Shown: positions 13,718-23,160, counted from the first letter of the stretch. The stretch is 64,000 nucleotides of DNA from Pseudomonas sp. LFM046 (GCF_000949385.2 NZ_JYKO02000001.1:3606770-3670769), one strand, 5' to 3'. A program made the numbers and translations. The notes: generated by a model from the sequence alone, not told the origin.

Positions 13718-15148
13718 ATGCAAGTCATCCAATCGCTGTTGATCGATGGAGAATGGTCGTCCGGCAGCCACGAACGCCAAGGCGAGGTGTTCAATCCGGC
13801 GACCGGCGAAGTCATCGCGCAGCTGGGGTTTGCCGATCGCAGCGACCTGGACCGCGCCCTCGCCGCCGCCAGCAAAGGCTTCGACACCTGGCGCAAGACC
13901 TCGGCCTATGAACGCTCGCGGATTCTCCGACGCGCTGCCGACCTGGTCCGCGAGCGCTCCGAAGAAATTGCCGCGCTGATCACCCTGGAACAGGGCAAGC
14001 CGCTTGCCGAGGCGCGCATGGAGGCCTTCGGCGCTGGCGACCACATCGACTGGTATGCAGAAGAAGGCCGTCGTGCCTACGGCCGGGTGATTCCGCCACG
14101 GGTACGTGGCGCCCGGCAGATGGTGCTGCGCGAGCCGATCGGTCCGGTGGCGGCGTTCAGCCCGTGGAACTTCCCGGTGAGCCAACTGGTACGCAAGATC
14201 GCCGGGGCGCTGGCCGCCGGCTGCTCGATCATCGCCAAGGGCCCGGAAGAAACCCCGTCGTCCTGTATCGAACTTTGCCGGGCCTTCCAGGATGCCGGCG
14301 TGCCACCAGGGGTGCTGAACCTGGTGTTCGGTGTTCCGGCGGAGATTTCCGACTACCTGATTCGCTCCGAGGTCATCCGCAAGGTGTCCTTCACCGGGTC
14401 GGTCCCGGTGGGTCGTGCCCTTGGTGCACTGGCCGGGCAGTACCTCAAGCGCTGCACCCTGGAGCTAGGTGGCCACGCGCCCTTCATCGTTTGCGATGAC
14501 GTCGATGTGGACGCGGTCGCAGCCCTGGGCGCCGGACTGAAGTTCCGCAATGCCGGGCAGGTCTGCGCGTCACCAACCCGTTTCTACGTCCAGGTCGGCA
14601 TCCACGATCGCTTCGTCGAAGCGTTCAGCCGGGCCAGCGCTGCGCTCAAGGTGGGCGATGGCACCAATGCCGACACCCAGGTGGGACCACTGGCCAATCC
14701 GCGCCGCGTGACGGCGATGCAAGCCTACGTGGACGACGCACTGGCCGTCGGCGCCCAGCTCGCCCTGGGTGGCGAACGTCCGGCTCAGCCAGGGTTCTAC
14801 TACGCGCCCACGGTGCTCACCGGCGTGCCGGAGCAGGCACGTATCATGAGCGAGGAACCCTTCGGCCCGATCGCTTCGATCATCGCCTTCGACGACCTGG
14901 ACGAGGTGATCCGCAAGGCCAACGCCCTGCCCTTCGGCCTCGCCGCCTTCGCCTTCACCCGTTCGATCCAGCGCGCCACCTTGTTGGCCGACGAGCTGGA
15001 AAGCGGCATGGTCTCGATCAACCACTTCGGCCTGGCCGCTCCGGAAACCCCCTTCGGCGGCATCAAGAACAGTGGCTACGGCAGTGAAGGCGGCAGCGAG
15101 GGGCTGGAGGCCTACCTGACCACCAAGTTCGTCAGCCAGGTGGGTTGA
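13718..15148 (+). CDS. NAD(P)-dependent aldehyde dehydrogenase, succinate-semialdehyde-dehydrogenase-like (copy A)
   Basis: 476 residues, the usual length. Seen are the oxyanion Asn in SPWNFPV, the coenzyme loop FTGSVPVG, the general-base Glu in LELGGHAPFIV, the catalytic Cys in NAGQVCASP, and the C-terminal GMVSINHFGL and PFGGIKNSGYGSEGG. The substitutions are those of GabD-type enzymes, which oxidise C4 semialdehydes to the acid. It is divergent from the cupin operon and is followed by a terminator and an IclR gene. A closely related copy lies at 23250-24683. The product of the aminotransferase at 20617 is a probable substrate. Confidence 0.85.
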   Translation: MQVIQSLLIDGEWSSGSHERQGEVFNPATGEVIAQLGFADRSDLDRALAAASKGFDTWRKTSAYERSRILRRAADLVRERSEEIAALITLEQGKPLAEARMEAFGAGDHIDWYAEEGRRAYGRVIPPRVRGARQMVLREPIGPVAAFSPWNFPVSQLVRKIAGALAAGCSIIAKGPEETPSSCIELCRAFQDAGVPPGVLNLVFGVPAEISDYLIRSEVIRKVSFTGSVPVGRALGALAGQYLKRCTLELGGHAPFIVCDDVDVDAVAALGAGLKFRNAGQVCASPTRFYVQVGIHDRFVEAFSRASAALKVGDGTNADTQVGPLANPRRVTAMQAYVDDALAVGAQLALGGERPAQPGFYYAPTVLTGVPEQARIMSEEPFGPIASIIAFDDLDEVIRKANALPFGLAAFAFTRSIQRATLLADELESGMVSINHFGLAAPETPFGGIKNSGYGSEGGSEGLEAYLTTKFVSQVG

Positions 15149-15183
15149 TTCCACCGCCAGGCTATCTGATCAAGCTCGCCAAA

Positions 15184-15220
15184 CAACTGCCACCCCTGCC
15201 TTCGGCAAGGGTGGCAGTTG
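15184..15220 (+). terminator. Hairpin terminator after dehydrogenase A
   Basis: CAACTGCCACCC pairs with GGGTGGCAGTTG over 12 bp, with further pairing towards a TTCG loop. It lies 36 bp after the stop codon. The T run is short. Confidence 0.7.
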
Positions 15221-15347
15221 TGCTTCAGCTTCCCGAAACGCTCGAAGCCATCCATCCCTCGGCTGAAATTGGTGTCGCACACCAACACAAGCATTTCGGC
15301 AAGCGATACAATTCAGCCTACCTCAGCCCAGCCCCAGGAGATGGATT

Positions 15348-16175
15348 GTGAACGCTGACGACCAGAAGACCGAAGGCGGGTCCAGCGGACCGGCCCTGCT
15401 GGAATCGGTGGAGATGGTGTTCCGCCTGCTCGATGAACTCACTGCCGCGCGGCGCCCGCTGGGCGTCACCGAGCTGGCCCAGCTGCTGCAGACCGCCAAG
15501 CCGCGGACCTATCGGCACCTGGCCTCGATGCGCCAGCTCGGCATACTCGAACAGGACCCCACCAGCGAGAAATACCGCCTTGGCGCCCGCCTGGTGGCCT
15601 ACGGCGAAGCGGCCAGCGAGCAGTTCGACCTGCGCGCCCTGGCCGATCCGTACCTGACCCGCATCCGCGACGCCACCGGGCAGACCGCCCTGCTCGCGGT
15701 GGCGACCCACGATACGGCCCTGGTGGTGTCCTGCGTCGAATCGAAGGCCAACGTGTGCATCTCCGTAAAGCCGGGCAACCGCGTGCTGCCCTACTGCTCG
15801 GCCCAGGGCCGCACCGTGCTGGCCTTCTCCGACACCGCCAGCCAGCAGCGGGTGATGCGCCGCAAGATGGCACCGCTGACCGAGCGCACCTTGTGCGAAC
15901 CGCAGCAGCTGGCCGAGCGCCTGGAGTTGATCCGGGAAAGAATGTACGACGATGCGGACAGTGAAATCACCATGGGGATCAACGCCCTCTGCTGCCCAAT
16001 ATTCCGCGAACACGACGTGATAGTCGGCACCATCGGCATAGTCGGACCCAGCTCGGCCATTCCGTCCCCGCCGCCGCCGAGCATGCTGCGCGAGCTGCAA
16101 TCCGCGGCGGCGGAAATCAGCGAACGGCTGCATGCCGGCACCTATCAACGGCAGGCCTTGCCGGCGCTCTCTTAG
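15348..16175 (+). CDS. IclR family transcriptional regulator
   Basis: 275 residues starting at GTG, with AGGAG 7 bp upstream. The N-terminal winged helix covers about 15-80 (GVTELAQLLQTAKPRTYRHLAS), then the IclR effector domain (GNRVLPYCSAQGRTVLAF, EITMGINALCCPIF, VGTIGIVGPSS). It lies between dehydrogenase A and the convergent importer operon and most likely controls module A through the AGAGAA-N6-TTCTCT site at 13662-13679. The C-terminal tail is unusual in having a run of prolines before the last helix. Confidence 0.85.
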   Translation: MNADDQKTEGGSSGPALLESVEMVFRLLDELTAARRPLGVTELAQLLQTAKPRTYRHLASMRQLGILEQDPTSEKYRLGARLVAYGEAASEQFDLRALADPYLTRIRDATGQTALLAVATHDTALVVSCVESKANVCISVKPGNRVLPYCSAQGRTVLAFSDTASQQRVMRRKMAPLTERTLCEPQQLAERLELIRERMYDDADSEITMGINALCCPIFREHDVIVGTIGIVGPSSAIPSPPPPSMLRELQSAAAEISERLHAGTYQRQALPALS

Positions 16176-16224
16176 CACCGCAACCATCTGGCCTGAACGT
16201 CGCTGGGGAGCTTCGTCAAAAGAG

Positions 16225-16277
16225 CGAGGCCCCACCCTGCCCTTTTGCCGACACAGTAAGGGCAGGAAGAGGCCTCG
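16225..16277. terminator. Bidirectional hairpin between IclR and importer genes
   Basis: CGAGGCC pairs with GGCCTCG and, inside it, CCTGCCCTT pairs with AAGGGCAGG. It sits between two converging genes and can serve both. Confidence 0.65.
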
Positions 16278-16293
16278 GTAATCGCACGCAGGC

Positions 16294-17103
16294 TCAATCG
16301 CCCTTGCGCTTGGCCAGGAACTGCGACAGGACCAGCAATGCGGTAGCGAACAGCACCATGATGGTCGCTGCCGACAACAGCACGGGGCTCAGCGCCTCGC
16401 GGGCGGTGGTGAACATTTCACGGGGCAGGGTTCGCTGGTCGGGGCCGGCGAGGAAGAGCGTCACCACCACCTCGTCCAGCGAGGTGGCAAACGCGAACAG
16501 ACCGCCGGAAACCAGCCCCGGCGCCACCAGGGGCAACGTGATCTTGCGCAGGGTCACCCAGGGCGTCGCCCCCATGCTCGCCGCTGCCCACAACAGGCGC
16601 TCGTTGAGTCCGCTGAGGGCGGAGCCGACGTTGATCACCACGAAGGGCACTGCCAGCGTCGTATGGGCCAAGACCAGGCCAGCGAAGGTCCGGGTCAGGC
16701 CGAGGCTGGAGAACACGAAGTACATGCCGACCCCGACGATGACCGCCGGCACGATCATCGGTGCGATCAGCAGGACTTCCACCACGCGCCGACCCGGCAG
16801 GCGGGGATGGCGCAGGCCGAGTGCGGCCAGGCCACCCAGCGTCACCGCCAGGAAAGTGCTGAGCAGCGCGATGGCAAAGCTGTTGAACAGCGCGCCAAGC
16901 CACTGGGTGGAGCCGAAGAAGTCGTCGTACCAGCGCCAGGTGAAGCCACCCAGCGGCAACGACATGTAGCGGCTGTCGCTGAACGACAGCGGCAGCACGA
17001 TCAGGATCGGCAGCACCAGGAAGGCCAGGACCACCCAGCCACCGAAATACAGGCCCAGGTCGCCAGCCAAGGCCAGGCGACCACTGTTGGGATTGCGGAT
17101 CAT
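16294..17103 (-). CDS. ABC importer permease, PotI/PotC-type (module A)
   Basis: 269 residues with six predicted membrane segments and the EAA loop WAAASMGATPWVTLRKITLP that contacts the ATPase. The start FGGWVVLAFLVLPILIVLPL and the motif SRYMSLPLGGFTWRWY are typical of the second permease of spermidine/putrescine-type importers. The start overlaps the stop of the first permease gene by 4 bp. It is the last gene of the operon that begins with the aminotransferase, and a bidirectional hairpin follows it. Confidence 0.85.
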   Translation of the reverse strand: MIRNPNSGRLALAGDLGLYFGGWVVLAFLVLPILIVLPLSFSDSRYMSLPLGGFTWRWYDDFFGSTQWLGALFNSFAIALLSTFLAVTLGGLAALGLRHPRLPGRRVVEVLLIAPMIVPAVIVGVGMYFVFSSLGLTRTFAGLVLAHTTLAVPFVVINVGSALSGLNERLLWAAASMGATPWVTLRKITLPLVAPGLVSGGLFAFATSLDEVVVTLFLAGPDQRTLPREMFTTAREALSPVLLSAATIMVLFATALLVLSQFLAKRKGD

Positions 17104-18305
17104 TGATTCCCTCCGCGCGCCAGGCGCGCCTGGACCAGATAGAGCAGCGTGGTGACCACCAGCAGCACCAGGCCGAGGGCCGATGCCAGGCCCCAGTTGA
17201 GGGTGCCGGTAGTGAATTGGGCGATGTAGAAACTGATCATCTGGTCGGCCGGACCGCCGATCAGCGCCGGGGTGATGTAGAAGCCCAGGGTCACAATGAA
17301 GACCATCAGTGCCCCGGCGGCAAGCCCTGGCAGCACCTGCGGCAGGTAGACCCGAAAGAACGCATACACGGGCCGCGCGCCCATCGAGTAGGCCGCCTGC
17401 ACCAGCAGCCGGTTACGCGAGCGCATCGCCGCCAGCAAGGGGAAGACCATGAACGGCAACATCACGTGGACCAGGGCCAGGATCACTCCGAAGCGGTTGT
17501 AGAGCAGGTGCACAGGGCTGTCGATCAGCCCCATCCGCTGCAGCAGCGTGTTGACTATCCCCTGGTCCTGCAGCAGGACCATCCAGGCCGTGGTGCGCAC
17601 CAGAATCGAGGTCCAGAACGGCAGCAGGATGAGCAGCAGCAGCAGATTCCGCGTACGGTCCATGCGGCGATCGAGGAAGGCGCACAAGGGGAAGGCGAGC
17701 AGTACGCAGAACACCGTGGTCACTGCGGCGATGGTGAAGGTCCGGGCGAGGATCGAGCGATACAACCCCTCTTCACCCTTGTCGACCACCCCTTCGATGT
17801 AGTCGTGCTTGAGATCCAGCGCCGACAGCAGGTGATAGGTGCCCACGGGGCCGCTGGCGCGCTTGAAGGTCTGCCAGGTCGCGTTGTCCAGCCAGCGCGG
17901 GTCCAACGCCGCCATGCTGCGCGACGAGCCGTCCAGCTCGCCGGCGGCACGCTTGGCGGCAGCCAGCATTGCGCGCAATTGCGGGGCCTCGTAGGACAGG
18001 CGCCGGGTGACGCCGGCCAGATCCTTGGGGGCGACCTTGCGCAGGTCCCCGGCCAGGGCCTGGAACATTCGTTCATCGGGTGGCGAGGCGCCGTTCCAGC
18101 GGGCCACCGCCTGTGCCGTGGCGGGAAGGGCCTGCGGCAGCTCGGCGTCGGCCACGCCACGCCAGAGCAGCGTGGCAATCGGACCGACGAAGGTCACCAA
18201 CAGGAATATCAGCAGCGGCGCCAGCAGGGCGTAGGCCCGCAAGAGACCGAGTCGGTCCTTGCGGGCGACCACGGGCTCCGAACCGGCGTGGACGATTGCA
18301 GTCAT
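17100..18305 (-). CDS. ABC importer permease, PotH/PotB-type, with enlarged N-terminal insert (module A)
   Basis: 401 residues, longer than the usual 280-320. After the first membrane segment (ALLAPLLIFLLVTFVGPI) there is a soluble insert of about 140 residues (LPATAQAVARWNG to YIEGVVDKGEEG), presumably periplasmic, before the remaining five segments. The EAA loop QAAYSMGARPVYAFFRVYLP is normal. Such an insert occurs in some PotB relatives and could contact the binding protein. The start MTAIVHAG at 18305 is preferred to 18356, which reads through the gap behind the binding-protein gene. Confidence 0.8.
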   Translation of the reverse strand: MTAIVHAGSEPVVARKDRLGLLRAYALLAPLLIFLLVTFVGPIATLLWRGVADAELPQALPATAQAVARWNGASPPDERMFQALAGDLRKVAPKDLAGVTRRLSYEAPQLRAMLAAAKRAAGELDGSSRSMAALDPRWLDNATWQTFKRASGPVGTYHLLSALDLKHDYIEGVVDKGEEGLYRSILARTFTIAAVTTVFCVLLAFPLCAFLDRRMDRTRNLLLLLILLPFWTSILVRTTAWMVLLQDQGIVNTLLQRMGLIDSPVHLLYNRFGVILALVHVMLPFMVFPLLAAMRSRNRLLVQAAYSMGARPVYAFFRVYLPQVLPGLAAGALMVFIVTLGFYITPALIGGPADQMISFYIAQFTTGTLNWGLASALGLVLLVVTTLLYLVQARLARGGNQ

Positions 18306-18324
18306 TTCAGGGCCTCGGCAACTG

Positions 18325-19374
18325 TCACTTGGCGGACCAGGCGGTCCACTTGGCATTCAACTCGTCGATCCGGTCGACCCAGAATCTGTCGTTGAGCACC
18401 AGCACATTGCTGCTGTTCTGCGGTGCACCAGGCATGTCGGCCAGGACGGCGGAGTCGAGTTCGGCGATCCCCTTGACCGAGGTGATGCCGGTCGGCTGCA
18501 GCGCCGGCCAGAGCTTCTGCTGCTCAGGGGTGCCCATCACTTTCAGCAGCCCGTAGGCCTTGTCGACGTTCGGCGAGTTGGCCAGGATCACCCAGCTGTC
18601 CATGGTCTGCAGGGACTGGTTCCAGACCAGACCAAAGGGCTTGTGGTCCTGCTTGACGGCATTGGTGACGCGGCCGTTGTAGGAGCTGGTCATCACCGCC
18701 TCCCCAGAAGCGAGCAGTTGCATCGGCTGGCCGCCGGCCTTCCAGAACAGCAACTGGCCCTTGATGCTGTCCAGCTTGGCAAAGGCGCGCTCCACGCCGC
18801 CGGGGGTGTTGAGCACCTTGTAGACGTCTGCGGGAGCCACGCCATCGGCCATCAGGGCGATTTCCAGATTGCCTTTCGGTCCCTGGCGCAAGGCACGCTT
18901 GCCCGGGAATTTCTGCAGATCGAAGAAGTCGGCCCAGCCCTGGGGTTCGCCCTGGAGTCGTGACTTGTCATAGCCGAGTACGAAGTTGTAGACCGCCGCC
19001 CCTACCCCGCACTCGCTCGCAGCGCCGGGTATATAGCTTTCCTTGCCGCCGATCCGACTGAAGTCGAGGCTGACGAACAGCCCCTCGCCGCAGCCCAGTT
19101 GCAGATCCTCACCCTCGACCTGGACGACGTCCCAGCCGCTGTCGGCGCCTTCGGCCTTGGTGCGCAGGATGCCAATGCCGCTGTCCCAGGAATCTTCCAG
19201 CACCTTGTTGCCGGTGGCCTGACTGTAGGGTTCGAAGAATATCTTGCGTTGCACTTCCTGGTAGGCGCCGCCCCAGGAGGTCACCGTCAGGTCGCGGGCC
19301 TGGGCGGTGCCACCCAGCAGGGCAAGGCCGCAGAGCATGAAGGAAAGGGAGCGAAGCGGGCGTTGCTTGAACAT
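18325..19374 (-). CDS. Periplasmic binding protein, PotD/PotF-like (module A)
   Basis: 349 residues. A signal peptide is evident (MFKQRPLRSLSFMLCGLALL, cleavage after TAQA). The mature start DLTVTSWGGAYQE and the later GWDVVQVEGEDL, DLQKFPGKRAL and EAVMTSSYNGR are typical of extracellular solute-binding family 1 proteins for polyamines and similar amines. Gene order is aminotransferase, ATPase, binding protein, two permeases, so uptake and first catabolic step are encoded together. The ligand is not known. Confidence 0.85.
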   Translation of the reverse strand: MFKQRPLRSLSFMLCGLALLGGTAQARDLTVTSWGGAYQEVQRKIFFEPYSQATGNKVLEDSWDSGIGILRTKAEGADSGWDVVQVEGEDLQLGCGEGLFVSLDFSRIGGKESYIPGAASECGVGAAVYNFVLGYDKSRLQGEPQGWADFFDLQKFPGKRALRQGPKGNLEIALMADGVAPADVYKVLNTPGGVERAFAKLDSIKGQLLFWKAGGQPMQLLASGEAVMTSSYNGRVTNAVKQDHKPFGLVWNQSLQTMDSWVILANSPNVDKAYGLLKVMGTPEQQKLWPALQPTGITSVKGIAELDSAVLADMPGAPQNSSNVLVLNDRFWVDRIDELNAKWTAWSAK

Positions 19375-19468
19375 GGTTTGTCTCCGAGCCGTTAATCTTC
19401 TTTGTGGTTGGCAGCAGTAGCAAAACGTGGTCGTCGAGTTCGGCAGGAATCTCTGTTGTTATGGCGCC

Positions 19469-20581
19469 TCAACGCAGGATCAGCGCGTGTTCGGCTGGCA
19501 GGGCCAGGTCCACGACCTCCCCCGGTATTGGCAGCGGGCGTCCGAGATGCCCCGGGTTGAACTTCATGGTCAGCGCGCCACCCCGTGCCAGGTGCATGCG
19601 CAGGATGCAGTGGGCGCCATGGAAAATACTGTCGGTCACGGTGGCCCGCAGGGCCGGCTCGCCGGGCCTGGCCAGGCGCACGTTCTCGGGACGTATGGCC
19701 AGGGCCGCAAGATCTCCGGTCCCCAGCTGGGCGTCGGCACAGGCCACCTCGTGCAGGGAGCCGTCCTCCTCCAGGCGTATGCGTGCGCTCGCGCCCTCGC
19801 GCTGGGTTAGGGTGCCTTCGAGCAGGTTGGTCTCGCCAAGAAAATTGGCCACGAAGCGCGTGCTGGGGCGGCTGTAGATGGCCTGCGGCCGGTCGATCTG
19901 GGCGATCTTGCCGTCATGGAACACCGCGACCCGGTCGGACATGGTCATGGCCTCCTCCTGGTCGTGGGTGACATAGACGAAGGTGATCCCGAGCTGACGG
20001 TGGATCGCCTTGAGCTCCAGCTGCATGTGTTCGCGCAGGGCCTTGTCCAGCGCCCCCAGGGGCTCGTCCATCAGCAGCATGCGCGGCCGGTAGACCAGCG
20101 CACGCGCCAGGGCCACGCGCTGCTGCTGACCACCGGAAAGCTGGGCCGGGCGGCGCGATTCGAAGCCCTCGAGACGGGCCAGGGCCAACGCCTCGCTGAC
20201 CCGCTGGCGGCGCTCGGCGGTCGGCACCTTGCGCAGGCTCAGCGGGAAGGCGACGTTCTCGGCGACGCTCATGTGCGGGAACAGCGCGTAGCTCTGGAAC
20301 ACCACCCCCATGTCGCGCTTGTAGGCCGGCAGGCGGCTGATGTCCTGGCCATCCATGAGGATGCACCCGCGATCGGGGGAGTCGAAGCCCGCCAGCATCA
20401 TCAGCGTGGTGGTCTTGCCCGAACCGCTGGGACCGAGCAGCGACAGGAACTCACCCTGGACGATATCCAGGTCGAGGTTGTTGACCACCCAGTTACGCTC
20501 GTCATAGGTCTTGTGGACCTGCTCGAAGCGCACCAGGGGCGCTGCGCTCGCCGCCACGGGGGCGGAAGGCTCGACGGCCAT
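19469..20581 (-). CDS. ABC importer ATPase, PotA/PotG-like (module A)
   Basis: 370 residues from the chosen start. Walker A GPSGSGKTT, Q-loop FQSYALFPHM, signature LSGGQQQRVALAR, Walker B MLLMDEPLGALD and H-loop VYVTHDQEEA are all intact, followed by a TOBE-type C-terminal domain with AIRPENVRLARPG. The ATG at 20581 has GAGGGAC in front. An in-frame ATG at 20620 overlaps the stop of the aminotransferase gene (ATGA) and cannot be excluded, giving 383 residues. It powers the importer made of the next three genes. Confidence 0.85.
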   Translation of the reverse strand: MAVEPSAPVAASAAPLVRFEQVHKTYDERNWVVNNLDLDIVQGEFLSLLGPSGSGKTTTLMMLAGFDSPDRGCILMDGQDISRLPAYKRDMGVVFQSYALFPHMSVAENVAFPLSLRKVPTAERRQRVSEALALARLEGFESRRPAQLSGGQQQRVALARALVYRPRMLLMDEPLGALDKALREHMQLELKAIHRQLGITFVYVTHDQEEAMTMSDRVAVFHDGKIAQIDRPQAIYSRPSTRFVANFLGETNLLEGTLTQREGASARIRLEEDGSLHEVACADAQLGTGDLAALAIRPENVRLARPGEPALRATVTDSIFHGAHCILRMHLARGGALTMKFNPGHLGRPLPIPGEVVDLALPAEHALILR

Positions 20582-20616
20582 GCTGTCCCTCTTCAGGGCT
20601 ATCACGGAGTTCGATC

Positions 20617-21987
20617 TCATTGCTGAATACCCGCGTGGACTTCATCGAGGGATTCAGCCAATGCCTGCAGGATAGTCTCCACCTGATCGGCATCGATGAT
20701 CAGCGGCGGCGCCATGACCAGGACGTCACCCAGGGCGCGCAACAGAACGCCGCGCCGTTGCAGGGCAGCGGCAACCCGGGCGGCGACCTTCAGTTCCGCC
20801 GGGAACGGCGCCTTGCTGTCCTTGTCGGCGACGAATTCCAGCGCCGCCATCAGGCCGACCCCGCGCGCCTCGCCAACCATCGGGTGGTCGCCCAGGGCGC
20901 GCACCCCCGCCTGGAATCGAGGCGCCACTTCGGCAACGCGGCCGAGGATGTCGAGCTCGTCATAAAGGCGCAGGGTTTCCAGGGCTACCGCGGCGGCCAC
21001 CGGATGGCCGCCATAGGTATAGCCGTGGCCGAACCCGCCGAGGGCGGCGCTCTGGTCGGCGACGACCTGATAGATGCGATCCGACACCAGCAGCGCCGAG
21101 ATGGGCTGGAAGGCCGCCGACAGGCCCTTGGCGCAGGTCAGCATGTCCGGCTCCAGCCCCATGGCCTGCGAGCCCCAGTAATGGCCGGTGCGACCGAAAC
21201 CGCAGATGACCTCGTCGGCCACCATGAGGATCTCGTACTTGCGCAGCACCGCCTGGATCTTGGCGAAGTAGGTGGCCGGCGGCAGGATCACGCCCCCGGT
21301 CCCCATCACAGGCTCGGCGAAGAAGGCACCGACGGTATCCGGGCCGGCATCCAGGATGGTCTGCTCCAGCTCGGCGGCCAGGCGTGTGGCGAAATCTTCC
21401 TCGCTCTCCTCCGGCAGTCCCTGGCGATACAGGTGCGGACAGCGCACGTGAATCACGTCTGCCAGCCCTTCGCCCCAGCCATTGTGCATGTTGGGCAGGC
21501 CCGTGAGGCTGGCGGCCGCCAGCGTGGTGCCGTGATAGCTGCGCTGGCGTGCGATCACCCGGCACTTGCCAGGTTTGCCGATCGCTCCGTGGTAGTAGCG
21601 CACCAGCTTGATCGCGGTGTCCACGGCCTCGGAACCGGAACTCTGGAAAATCACCTTCTCCAACCCGCCCGGTGCACGCTCTACCAGCGCCGCGGCAAGT
21701 TGCGCAACGGGGCCGCTGCTGCGGTGGGCGAAGGTCTGCTGGTAGGGCAGCTTGTTCATCTGGGCGAAGGCGACCTCGGCCAGGCGCGGCTGGCTGAAGC
21801 CCAGGGTCGCGCACCACAGCCCGGACATGCCCTCGATGTAGCGCTCGCCCGATTCGCTGAAGACGTAGATGCCTTCGCCGCGGTCGATCATCAAGGGCCC
21901 CACCTGCTCATGCAGGCGCAGATTGGTCTGGGGATGAAGGTGATGGGCGATGTCCCTGCTCGCCAGGTCCGAAGCGCTTGTCGTCAT
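20617..21987 (-). CDS. Class III aminotransferase, omega-amine:pyruvate type (module A)
   Basis: 456 residues. PLP-enzyme features: SSGSEAVDTAIKL (phosphate cup), SYHGTTLAAASLTG, FAEPVMGTGGV, ADEVICGFGRTG (Asp to the pyridine nitrogen) and MLTCAKGLSAAFQP with the Schiff-base lysine. The N-terminal LHEQVGPLMIDRGEG matches putrescine or omega-amino-acid:pyruvate transaminases. It heads the importer operon and its aldehyde product could go to dehydrogenase A. The start is set at MTTSASDL because GAGGAACG lies 5 bp before it. Paralogous over its whole length to 31454-32833. Confidence 0.85.
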   Translation of the reverse strand: MTTSASDLASRDIAHHLHPQTNLRLHEQVGPLMIDRGEGIYVFSESGERYIEGMSGLWCATLGFSQPRLAEVAFAQMNKLPYQQTFAHRSSGPVAQLAAALVERAPGGLEKVIFQSSGSEAVDTAIKLVRYYHGAIGKPGKCRVIARQRSYHGTTLAAASLTGLPNMHNGWGEGLADVIHVRCPHLYRQGLPEESEEDFATRLAAELEQTILDAGPDTVGAFFAEPVMGTGGVILPPATYFAKIQAVLRKYEILMVADEVICGFGRTGHYWGSQAMGLEPDMLTCAKGLSAAFQPISALLVSDRIYQVVADQSAALGGFGHGYTYGGHPVAAAVALETLRLYDELDILGRVAEVAPRFQAGVRALGDHPMVGEARGVGLMAALEFVADKDSKAPFPAELKVAARVAAALQRRGVLLRALGDVLVMAPPLIIDADQVETILQALAESLDEVHAGIQQ

Positions 21988-22244
21988 GATCGTTCCTCGT
22001 GTCATTCTGTATGCATATGCGGTACGTGGTTTTATTTTTACGACCATCCGGCATCATCGTCAAATACTTTTTGTTTCTTTTAAGGTAACCGCGTTTCGCT
22101 CAGCGAACCAATACAGTGCACCATCAGATGTCACTGCCAGGACACCTGTGGATTCAAGCGGTTACATGGGCGCAGGCGTGGCTTACGCAATGAAGCGAAC
22201 CTCGGAATTGCCGTCGTCCGTGTTGCTTGACGAGAGAGGAGAAA

Positions 22245-22361
22245 ATGAAATCAGGTTTCTCCTGTGCAAACAGCGTCGCCAATGCAGTAACCTTGCCATC
22301 ATCGCTGTCGGCACCAGGACAGCCTTCAATGAATCATGAGTCGAGGACGCACCATGAGTGA
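22245..22361 (+). CDS. Possible short leader ORF before IclR 2
   Basis: 38 codons starting MKSGFSCANS behind a very good ribosome binding site (GAGAGGAG, 4 bp before the ATG). Its stop overlaps the chosen start of the IclR gene by 8 bp. No homology is recognised. It could be a leader that couples translation of the regulator, or chance. Confidence 0.3.
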   Translation: MKSGFSCANSVANAVTLPSSLSAPGQPSMNHESRTHHE

Positions 22362-23130
22362 CGATCTTGGGAAAGGAGGGGTGAAATCCGTCCAACTTGC
22401 CCTGGACGTTCTGGAGCAGGTCGCCGCCGCGTCGGACGAGATCAGCGTGAGCGAACTGGCATTACGCCTGGGCGTCACCAAGGGCTCGGTATTCCGCCAC
22501 TTGAGGACGCTCGTAGACAGGGGTTACCTGAACCAGAATCCGGCGACCTCCCGCTACAGCCTCGGGATCAGTGCATACATGCTGGGCAAGGCGGCAGCCA
22601 ACAGTGTCGACCTGCTGAGCGCCTCGGCCGACGTCATGCGCGACCTTCGCGAAGAGATCGGCTTGTCGGTGGTGCTTTCCGCCCTGCAGGGGCGACGGCT
22701 GAAGGTATTGACGACCAGTGTCGGCAAGGCCGCGCTGGAAATAGGCGTTCGACCGGGAACCGAGCTGGAGCTGCATTGCAATGCACAGGGCAAGATCGCG
22801 CTCGCCTTTGCACGCCAACTGAGCGCTGGCGTCAATGGAAAGCTGAAGCCTCACACACCCTTCACCTTGACCGACCAGACGGACCTTGCGCGCGAGGTCA
22901 ACCAGGCTCAACTGAGAGGCTACGCAATAGCTTACGAGGAAGAGACTTTGGGGATCTCCGCAATAGCGGCGCCGATTTTCGGCCCGAATACCGAGCTGCT
23001 AGGAACCTTGGCGCTGGTCGGAACGGTGCAGCATATTTCCAAGGCCCCCGATGAGAAGCTCATCGAGGCGCTGAGACGCTCCGCCCTGCGGATATCCTGG
23101 AACATGGGCTACAAGGGGTCAGGTGCCTGA
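22354..23130 (+). CDS. IclR family transcriptional regulator (second)
   Basis: 258 residues. Winged helix at about 10-75 (ISVSELALRLGVTKGSVFRHL), then an IclR ligand domain with RPGTELELHCNAQGKIALAF, the usual ring-forming motif, and ETLGISAIAAPIF. It is divergent from the aminotransferase-led importer operon of module A, across a 366-bp gap, and converges with dehydrogenase B. The start at 22354 is chosen because CGAGGACG precedes it; an ATG at 22336 is in frame but lacks such a site. It probably controls the importer operon, dehydrogenase B or both. Confidence 0.85.
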   Translation: MSDDLGKGGVKSVQLALDVLEQVAAASDEISVSELALRLGVTKGSVFRHLRTLVDRGYLNQNPATSRYSLGISAYMLGKAAANSVDLLSASADVMRDLREEIGLSVVLSALQGRRLKVLTTSVGKAALEIGVRPGTELELHCNAQGKIALAFARQLSAGVNGKLKPHTPFTLTDQTDLAREVNQAQLRGYAIAYEEETLGISAIAAPIFGPNTELLGTLALVGTVQHISKAPDEKLIEALRRSALRISWNMGYKGSGA

Positions 23131-23136
23131 GATGCG

Positions 23137-23160
23137 GAAGTGGAGGTTTTCCTCCACTTC
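23137..23160. terminator. Perfect hairpin after IclR 2
   Basis: GAAGTGGAGG-TTTT-CCTCCACTTC, a 10-bp perfect stem 6 bp after the stop codon. No T run, but position and strength fit a terminator. Confidence 0.65.

Noticed and set aside
15318-16235. 305-codon frame antisense to the IclR gene
   Set aside because: The IclR motifs and the GTG with its ribosome binding site fit the plus strand; the other reads as low-complexity Gly/His/Arg sequence.
20620-22083. 487-codon open frame antisense to aminotransferase A
   Set aside because: The minus-strand frame carries all PLP-enzyme motifs; the plus frame is a shadow.
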